A model generated the notes under the pieces. The model made no database searches. It was not told the origin of the DNA and worked only from the letters and a program-made list of their open reading frames with translations. A stretch of 64,000 bases of DNA from Lineus longissimus (taxonomy: Eukaryota; Nemertea; Pilidiophora; Heteronemertea; Lineidae), in the NCBI RefSeq assembly GCF_910592395.1, contig NC_088312.1, positions 17,427,292-17,491,291 of the forward strand. The letters are read 5' to 3'. Below are positions 56,974 to 64,000 of the stretch, piece after piece (the stretch's first letter is position 1; every line of letters starts with the position of its first letter). The position numbers were made by a program, and so were the translations under genes.

Positions 56974-57921
56974 CCAAGGAGGATACCGCGGTGACGTCAC
57001 GGCTTTTCCAAGATGGCGCTGCATATTGTAAACAAACTCGATCCACGGCCAAGGGAAAATCAAGTCATCAAACAAAGTTAGATTTTTTCGCATCAAATCA
57101 GAGTTATTAGTACTTTTCTGCTATGAAATAAGTCTTCAGACAATAAGTTATCATTTGAATAATGAAAAGTGCTGTTTTGATGGGGAAAAATAGGGTTTTT
57201 AAAACCAAATAGCCGGGCACCGATCTTCCAAAATTAGCGATGGTTTCAAAACAGTCTCCCAGGTATGGGGCAATTTATTCATTATCATAATGGGATTTGG
57301 AGGCATGTTTACAGATTTTACAAGTTCGAGACCTGTAGGACCTAAAACTCACATAGATCCCCATAGATCCCCTCTCTTTGTCGAGTTAGCGCCCCTGTAA
57401 GATCATGCATTTTCGGACACTAGAACGAAATCTTCCTGCGGATATCGCGGTTTCGGTGATGATTAAAGAAGAAATTGACTGTTCTTAGAGTTGTATGGGA
57501 CAGAAATGAGTTCATACTTCATGAATACATGAATATATTATGATATGGGCGGGCTTCTAAGTCAAAACAATAACAAACTCAACTGCATCTCTACCGTGTA
57601 TCGCGTAGTGCATTGCCTAGTGTATTTCGTAGTGTATTTTAGCGGAGACATTATTTCCGCACTTTGGCCACGCCAAACGTCTTTTTTATTCGTGGAAGTT
57701 AATCTGCTCTGTAAATTTTATTTTACACAGGAAGAATCCATACTAGGTATTGCAATATTTCATGTCTGTTGGTGTTTTTGTGTACAGGAGCGCACCAGAC
57801 AGTGGGACGTGGAGATGTGTTTAGTGCTGGCGCTGTCAGTAGACTGAATCTGATTGGCCATAGTGATCACTAATATGGGATATGATCACGTGATATGACG
57901 TCACCGCGGTATCCTCCTTGG
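56974..57921. mobile_element. 948-bp TIR element with 7-bp (or 8-bp) duplication
   Basis: CCAAGGAGGATACCGCGGTG (26-bp perfect TIR continuing GACGTCA) is inverted at 57896-57921. TCACTAA flanks both sides (56967-56973 and 57922-57928); an 8-bp GTCACTAA is possible if the TIR is one base shorter. It codes for no recognised protein. 7-8 bp duplications fit hAT, P or related groups, but the ends match none I know. Confidence 0.9.
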
Positions 57922-57927
57922 TCACTA

Positions 57928-59854
57928 ACTAGCATTGGGTAATTCGCCTAACAGCAAATTGCAGACCATATCCCTGGTGATAGTGTTTTGTCATGTTGAA
58001 AATGTGCACCAGGACAACCAGGTAAATCACAGGCAAATAACCAGCTGAAGGTTGTGACAGTAGGTGCATCATGCATTACTAGAATCAGCGATGGTTCTGG
58101 GACTGCGGAAACTCAGCATATGCATTGTCACAACCCAGTAGACAGCCAGTAAATACAATCTGAACCTAAACGTCTTTCTTATCCTTTGATGAATGTTGAG
58201 GCTGAGTGAGACAAACCACTAGACCATCTAGGAGTTGAAAAGTCACAACCTGGGGACAAAAAATAAATGCGATATAGACTTCGAATTCCTTTGAAGTGTA
58301 GGTTGTGACATACCAGGCCAGTTGATGCATGGTCACAACATAGGGGCAACCGGGAATCATGGCAAGGATTTTACAACCATTCTTTTGAGGTATAGATTGT
58401 GATGTGAGGGAAGTGTCTTGATCTTTACATCAAATTCCTTCGATATGGTGCAACAAACCAGTCCAGTAGATATATACGTGGTCATAGCATACGGCATCGA
58501 GGCAACCAGTATGCAAGGTTACGGCCAAGTCCAAGGGCACTAAGAGTAAAAACATAACATGCAATAATATCTTTTTAAACTAACTGCCACAGTAGGTTTG
58601 TTTATTGTCTTTTTAAAGTAAAAGTATTACAGTGAAAAAGAACGAAATACGGCTGGAATATACTGGTTCATCTTCGGACGTCAAATTCAGCACTGCACCG
58701 ATGTCAAATGACCATGAGATGGTCCAAGGTTAAGACGGTTATACGACTTTGCCTTATCAGCTCCTCGTGGTCAAGGCTCCTATATCCGTGACTGAACAGA
58801 TGTGGTTGCAGAACAGAACAGATGTTGATCATCCCTGTCAGGCTGTAAAACAGAGCGAGGAAATATTTTAATTTCACCAGAAGTTTTATCATTCATTATT
58901 CAGACCAACAGACACTGACTAGCTGCTAATAGTCTATGAAGTTCATTGACATAATTCAGAACAAAGACTCATCACCTTTGCTTACAATATTTTCAGAAGG
59001 TTTGTATACATTCGTGTGTCCATTTACACTGCACGTGTATCTATACGTGCTTTACTGTACATTTCTACAGGAGTGAGTGAGCAGGATGTACAGAAAAACG
59101 ATCTCCAAAACTGTTGCTTTCAGCACTCGTGACACGTTAAGCGAGGTTTCAGCAATTATTTTCAGTGAAGGTATATCTCATGTGTAGAGTCTGGGTGATT
59201 TTGAGACATTCTTAGGTGTTTAGGGCACACAGTTTGATGAAACTTGCCCGAATTCGTAATTCTTTTGATGAATGTTTATCCGCCATTGCGGGGATCTCGA
59301 AACTTTTGGATGACAAGTTAGCCTCAAAAGATGGACGTGCTCCCTATAATCACCCAAACCAACAGCGAATATATATTCTTAAGATCCTTTTCTTGACCTC
59401 TGATGAGTTAATTTTGTCTGATGCAGTGTTTGAAAACAAAGTTGAGGGCGATTACAATCACGCAAAATTCCCACTCACCCGGTCTAGAATGCGTAGATGA
59501 AATGTCTGTCGGCTCTTCCATGTAGCGGGTATCCTCCCACCTGTTCAGGTCGGGACAGATCAACGTTGAGCAACTTGCCTAATCGGTAAAAACGCGGGAG
59601 GCAGTGCTATTACCGGAAGGTTCAGAACCGGCGATTTTCATCAAAAATCACCCGAAAACTAAAAAAGTAAGCAACGGCTGTCAAAATAAAGTACACGTTA
59701 ATCGTTAGCAGGTTATGAAACGTAACCTGACCAAATTTCAGGTCATTCCGTGCGGCAGTTTCGGAGATACGTGCCGAAAACCACATCCCTCGGGTCCTGG
59801 CAATCGGCTCAGTAAAAACAAGAGACCATATCCACGGAGTAGTGGATATGGTCT
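57928..59854 (+). mobile_element. Hairpin-ended (Helentron-like) element, second subfamily
   Basis: The left end ACTAGCATTGGGTAATTCGC, CTAAC, AGCAAATT then AGACCATATCC. The right end is the perfect 13-base hairpin AGACCATATCCAC...GTGGATATGGTCT. AGACCATATCC thus occurs at both ends, as ATAGTCCCCAG does in the 45758 copy. The insertion point is the TCACTAA/TAATAAAC word of the 300-bp repeat. No Rep/helicase gene is seen; the frame at 59216-59500 is unrecognised. 1.93 kb. Confidence 0.6.
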
Positions 59855-59855
59855 A

Positions 59856-60874
59856 ATAAACAATTATTGCACTTTTTATCTATTTTAGTTTTGGCCTCTT
59901 GGTGGCCAAGATGAGTATCAGATCAGATCGAAATTTGGTGTCCGAGGTAACGCGACGTAGGGAGTCATGTGTACCAAATTTCAAGTTCACAGCTTTAGCG
60001 GTTAAGAAACGTGCATCGTTACCCTCAAACGACCAATTTGACCTCTGTGACCTTGAAAATAAGGTCAAATCAAAAACCCGTACGACATGTGATGTATCCT
60101 TGCTCTGAGTACCTACCAGAAAAATAAAATTGAAAAACAAGTCACTATTAACTCTTTCACTGCCAATTACGTTTCAAAACGTTATCTCAATGTTTCCATC
60201 TACTCATCGAAAAGTAAACCAAACTATTGATTGATTTTTGTTGATTTAAACCCCCCGCCATGTCTTCAGAAGTGTTCTCGGAAGCATTCAGTTGAATCTC
60301 GTCCTCAGGAAGTGGGTATTTCAAGTCAGGTGAATTGGTGAAGATAGCCGAATTTGAGATCTAATTTCGTGATCAGCATGATTCTGATGGTGATAATGAC
60401 CAGGCAGTTGGGTTATAATGATAAAAGTAGTAGTGACAATGACTCAGGTGATGGTGGGCAGGGGGGGGGGTCAGCCTGCTGCGGGTGGGAATCAAGCTGC
60501 ACGTGGCCGAGGGCTTGGTCGAGGGCGCCTAATAGGGCCCCTAGCTCCTGCTACAAAAAGTGGTAAAAATGGCAAAAATGCTGGCAAGATGGGGGAATAA
60601 CTTTAAAATAGGGCTGGCAGTGAAAGAGTGAAAGATATTGCACCTTTTACCTTTTTTAGTTTTGGCCCCCTGGTGGCCAAGTCGAGAATTAGATCAGGCT
60701 GAATTTCAGTGTCAGAGGTTATATGATGTAGGGAGTTATGTGTACCAAATTTCAAGTTACTAGCTTTACTGGCTAAGAAACGTGCCACAGTCACACTCAA
60801 ATGGCAAATTCACGCCATTCGACCTCTGTGACCCGGGAAAGTAGGTCAAATCAAAAACACGTACGATATGTGAT
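59856..60874. repeat. 300-bp repeat units flanking a TTAA-type MITE
   Basis: 59866-60147 and 60635-60874 are units with GGTGGCCAAG (59902, 60673), GTACCAAATTTCAAGTT (59971, 60741) and the GACCTCTGTGACC...AGGTCAAATC block (60043, 60823). The array is broken by the piggyBac-like MITE and then by the 1.44-kb direct-repeat element. Confidence 0.88.
60152..60628. mobile_element. piggyBac-like MITE
   Basis: CTCTTTCACTGCCA pairs with its inverted copy TGGCAGTGAAAGAG ending at 60628. TTAA lies at 60148-60151 on the left and TGAA (one mutation from TTAA) on the right, within a 300-bp repeat unit. Inside is an acidic, Ser/Asp/Gly-rich frame fragment (SSDNDSGDGGQGGG) like the N-terminal region of piggyBac transposases, but too short to prove it. 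Confidence 0.6.
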
Positions 60875-62312
60875 GAGACAAGACCACTAATGAATATTCA
60901 TAGGTTGGAGGGTCGAGGCCTATCAATTAGACGAGTGCATGTTTTTAACTTTCAAGTACATATTTGGAGAGGTATTGAAAAAATATTTGTTGTGGCAAGT
61001 CTACAGATATAAAGAAATTATTTGATGAAAAAATTAATTTCGAATTTTGCTAATTGGGTAATAGGGGGCGTGTTTTGAGTTTTTTCTGCCAGTTGGCTGA
61101 AAAGAGTGGAAATATCAAAGTCTGTCTAATTTGTCGATTATCAAAAAATTTCCGTGGTCAATCACCATTTTATTTTTCACCATTTACTTGCCCGACTGTC
61201 CGGAATAACATAATCTAAATTTCAGATTCACAACACCACGCGTTCTTTGATGCGTCGCGGTCAAACATTGACAATTTAACTGCTAAAAGGCTTAAAAAAT
61301 CAATTGTGGTCTTGTCTCTATTTACACTACATTTTGGGTCAATTTAGTGAAAAATTTGAATGTGCTCAAATCACTCTAATTCATTTAGAATATTGTATTG
61401 CTGATGATTTAAGGTCAAAACAAGCTAAAATAATGAGAAAAAAACTTAATTTGACCCAAATAAGAGTCAACCTAACCCCGGTCTAATTTCGGTTTCATTT
61501 TTACAAGTCTTGTTGTGTTGCCATTCATTTTGTAATTTCTTTGAAACTACTTAGGCCTTGATTCTGAAAGATGTGCCCTAAGCAGCAAAGATATTCCTAA
61601 ATCACATCCTAAATTTTCAGCTCCATAGCTTGCTTATTCTGGCCAGGGCAGGTCTTTGAATTTGGTGCTGTTGGCTGCAAAATCATGACTTTTTGTCGAT
61701 TTTGTCCTCTTTCGTCGCTTTGGCACAGTTGTACCACTCTTTCAAATGTCTCTCATTTCTCCAAAAATGTCCAGATATGACTTTCCTTTGTTGGAGAGTT
61801 GTGGGATGTCATCTACATTAGTTTGAAAAAAATCTCAAAATGTTAACCCCTGAAATGTACCTTCATTGAGACAAGACCACTAATGAATATTCATAGGTTG
61901 GAGGGTCGAGGCCTATCAATTAGACGAGTGCATGTTTTTAACTCTCAAGTACATATTTGGAGAGGTATTGAAAAAATATTTGTTGTGGCAAGTCTACAGA
62001 TATAAAAAAAATTATTTGATGAAAAAATTAATTTCGAATTTTGCTAATTGGGTAATAGGGGGCGTGTTTTGAGTTTTTTCTGCCAGTTGGCTGAAAAGAG
62101 TGGAAATATCAAAGTCTGTCTAATTTGTCGATTATAAAAAAATTTCCGTGGTCAATCACCATTTTATTTTTCACCATTTACTTGCCCGACTGTCCGGAAT
62201 AACATAATCTAAATTTCAGATTCACAACACCACGCATTATTTGATGCGTCGCGGTCAAACATTGACAATTTAACTGCTAAAAGGCTTAAAAAATCAATTG
62301 TGGTCTTGTCTC
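60875..62312. mobile_element. 1.44-kb element with 444-bp direct repeats that have inverted ends
   Basis: 60875-61318 and 61868-62312 are direct copies, about 99 percent identical by eye (five or six differences). Each begins GAGACAAGACCAC and ends GTGGTCTTGTCTC. A 549-bp unrelated segment lies between. The whole sits in a 300-bp repeat unit, with TGAT at 60871-60874 and 62313-62316. The interior shows no gene, no primer-binding site and no polypurine tract. It resembles a small LTR-type element in layout, but its repeats do not start TG and end CA. Confidence 0.85.
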
Positions 62313-62316
62313 TGAT

Positions 62317-62890
62317 ATATCCTTGCTAGGAGAACCTACCATAAATGAGATATCACACTATTTATGTTTTCAGTTTTGGCCCCCTAGTGGCCAAGTCAAG
62401 AATCAGACCAGACCGAAATTCAGTGTCAAAGGTCATCCAACCTAGGGGGTCATGCATACAAAGTTTTGAGTCCATAAACCTAGTGGTTAAGAAACATGCC
62501 ACTGTTTTGAAATAGGATACGACGGACGACGACGACGACGGGCGACAGACACTGCGGTGTCATATAGAATCACCGTACCGGTGAGCCAAAAATGGGCAAA
62601 ATTGGACAAGATCATTTAGTGTCTTGTTAGGTCAATGGCTGCCGGGCGTAAGTGCACATGCCCAGCCCAAAATTAGTTGAACATTATAAAGATAGATGTC
62701 GTATGTGTCGCAAAGATATTGTCAAGTAAAAATGAAACGACCAAGGACCATTGTGCTCACCATATAGATATTTGGTGGTTAGGAATTCATCCTGGTTAAG
62801 AAACATGCTACATGTATAGTTTATAGGTCAAACCAAAGTTGGTATGACATGTGATGCATCGTTGCTTGGTGTACCTACCAAAAAAAATTA
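62317..62890. repeat. 300-bp repeat, end of one insertion and start of another
   Basis: 62317-62592 completes the unit broken by the direct-repeat element and closes with GACGACGACGACGG and GGTGAGCCAAAA. A new copy begins at 62619 with GTGTCTTGTTAGGTCAATGG and runs to the LTR at 62893. Confidence 0.88.
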
Positions 62891-62892
62891 TC

Positions 62893-63141
62893 TGTGGCGC
62901 CCGGAACTCGCACATACATTAGCACGCTGATTTGACAGCTATTTAGCTTAATATGCATACACTCCTTTATACTATACGATCACCTTTAACCAATCAGATT
63001 TCTTTATCCTTGTTTGTAACTTGAACTCTTTATGCTTGTGCTTCTTGAATTTGACATATTTAGTTGTTTTTATGGAACCACGGCGTTCGCTTCTTCGTTT
63101 ACTCTCTCGGATAATTCAACTCATTTGTGCCACTGCGCACA
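62893..63141 (+). repeat. 5' LTR of a third BEL/Pao element
   Basis: It begins TGTGGCGCCCGGAACTC and ends CACTGCGCACA, 249 bp, directly before a primer-binding-site-like TTGGTGCCAACGACC. It lands inside a 300-bp repeat unit. The other LTR is outside the window. Confidence 0.75.
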
Positions 63142-63157
63142 TTGGTGCCAACGACCA
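63142..63157 (+). promoter_or_regulatory. Primer-binding site
   Basis: TTGGTGCCAACGACC lies immediately after the LTR; TGG at its start fits pairing with a tRNA CCA end. Confidence 0.6.
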
Positions 63158-63177
63158 GGATTTAAGAACCATCGAAA

Positions 63178-64000
63178 ATGGATAAACTTAAACAAAAGCT
63201 GGTGAGCAGACACTCTCAAATGGAGAAACAGATCGAAAAGGGACAAGCACTCTCGGAACAGGCAAAACTTTCCCTAAATGATGCTGACCTCTTGGAGGCC
63301 ACCATTGAAAATATTTCATCGAAATTGGAAACTATTGAAGTAATCTATGAAAAAATCCAAGACAAACTTCTTGGAAGAGAAGGTTACGCGGACGCATACG
63401 AGGAGGCAGATGACTACTGCATACAGGTCAAGGAACATCTGAAACGGTTCCAAGGATTCCTTGATAGGAAACGGATTCCCGCAATGGTAACCTCCAGCAG
63501 CACGGAAGATTCAGATACCACAGCGGCAAGCACCAACCGTAAGTCAAAAAACTGTTAACCTCCCAAAGCTACAATTGCTTACATTCGCTGGGGACATTCT
63601 AAAATGGCAAATTTTCAAGGACTCCTTTGATGCGGCTATCGACACCAACTCAGCCTTGGAAAATATTAAAAAGTTCCAATACTTGCGAGCACAGTTAAGG
63701 GGAGATGCTGCCCTTGTAATAGAAGGACTTCCTTTAACTGGCGAAAACTACACCAACGCGATCGAGCTTCTGACAGAAAGATATGGACAGCAACACAAAC
63801 TACGAAACGCTTACATGAGAGCATTGTGGTCGCTGCCGTCACCAACGGACTCCATAACGTCCTTGCAGGCATTCCATGACAGCGTGGAAACAAGCCACAG
63901 GACGCCAGTAAACATCTTACAGGGAACTTCTGATTCCGATCATCACAGAAAAACTACCGGAGAACTTTCTGAGGAACATTTCTAGAGACCATGGTTCTGA
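63178..64000 (+). pseudogene. BEL/Pao gag (N-terminal part), runs off the window
   Basis: ATG at 63178 opens a 126-residue frame rich in charged helices (LKQKLVSRHSQMEKQIEKGQ, LEATIENISSKLETIEVIYE), a likely coiled coil. A six-A run near 63546 coincides with a frame change into the DUF1759 core: LPKLQLLTFAGDILKWQIFK, ENIKKFQYLRAQLRGDAALV and IELLTERYGQQHKLRNAYMR. Another frame change occurs near 63905. The first change could be programmed slippage but is more simply a mutation. Protease and pol should lie to the right of the window. Confidence 0.85.

Noticed and set aside
1-64000. tRNA or rRNA genes
   Set aside because: I saw no convincing cloverleaf or conserved rRNA segment by eye; a tRNAscan/Infernal run would be needed to exclude them.

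Overview
This window is eukaryotic repeat-rich DNA, most likely from a marine invertebrate. Nothing in it looks prokaryotic: coding pieces have GT/AG splice sites, and almost every recognisable protein belongs to an animal transposable element (PIF/Harbinger, Tc1, pogo, Kolobok-type THAP, BEL/Pao, LINE). The recurrent AGGCCTA word and the repeat style remind me of ambulacrarian, cephalochordate or mollusc genomes, but I cannot name a species.

Layout. 1-7226 is a decayed endogenous DNA virus or Polinton-like element on the + strand: an unidentified 5' gene, two paralogous acidic/membrane genes (the first split by a 1.47-kb insertion of a 300-bp-unit repeat), a capsid-like gene, a tiny membrane gene, a packaging-type ATPase and an unidentified 3' gene, all broken by frameshifts. 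7291-11.3 kb holds a pogo/Tigger-type and a Harbinger-type non-autonomous element. 11.3-17.9 kb is a decayed gene with a SWIM-like zinc finger, interrupted by a 4.4-kb element with terminal inverted repeats (TIRs) that itself contains a LINE 3' end and minus-strand exons. 18-22.2 kb holds a MITE, a decayed pogo transposase, a 1.03-kb near-perfect inverted repeat and a decayed DDE transposase. 22.6-25.2 kb is a LINE 3' end with a complete Tc1 element inserted in it. 25251-33287 is a full-length BEL/Pao retrotransposon (minus strand) with 204-bp LTRs and a TCAAC target duplication.

33365-34753 is a TTAA-flanked element carrying a THAP domain. 37-44 kb holds arrays of the 300-bp repeat, hairpin-ended elements and, at 40.8-41.7 kb, two well-formed exons of the only likely ordinary host gene (minus strand, identity unknown). 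44553-49049 is a nearly complete Harbinger transposon with both a Myb/SANT-like gene and a HARBI1-type transposase. 50.1-55.4 kb is a second, badly decayed BEL/Pao element whose reverse transcriptase palm is deleted. 56.1-62.9 kb is a cluster of nested short elements. From 62893 a third BEL/Pao element (plus strand) begins and runs out of the window.

The genes do not form one pathway. The window is a nest of mobile elements, and intact repeat units give the target sequence, so many insertions can be dated relative to each other. The most unusual items are the endogenous virus with its duplicated membrane gene, the hairpin-ended (Helentron-like) family seen in at least four places, the 1.44-kb unit flanked by 444-bp direct repeats that have inverted ends, and the 300-bp repeat that spreads nuclear-receptor-like half sites.
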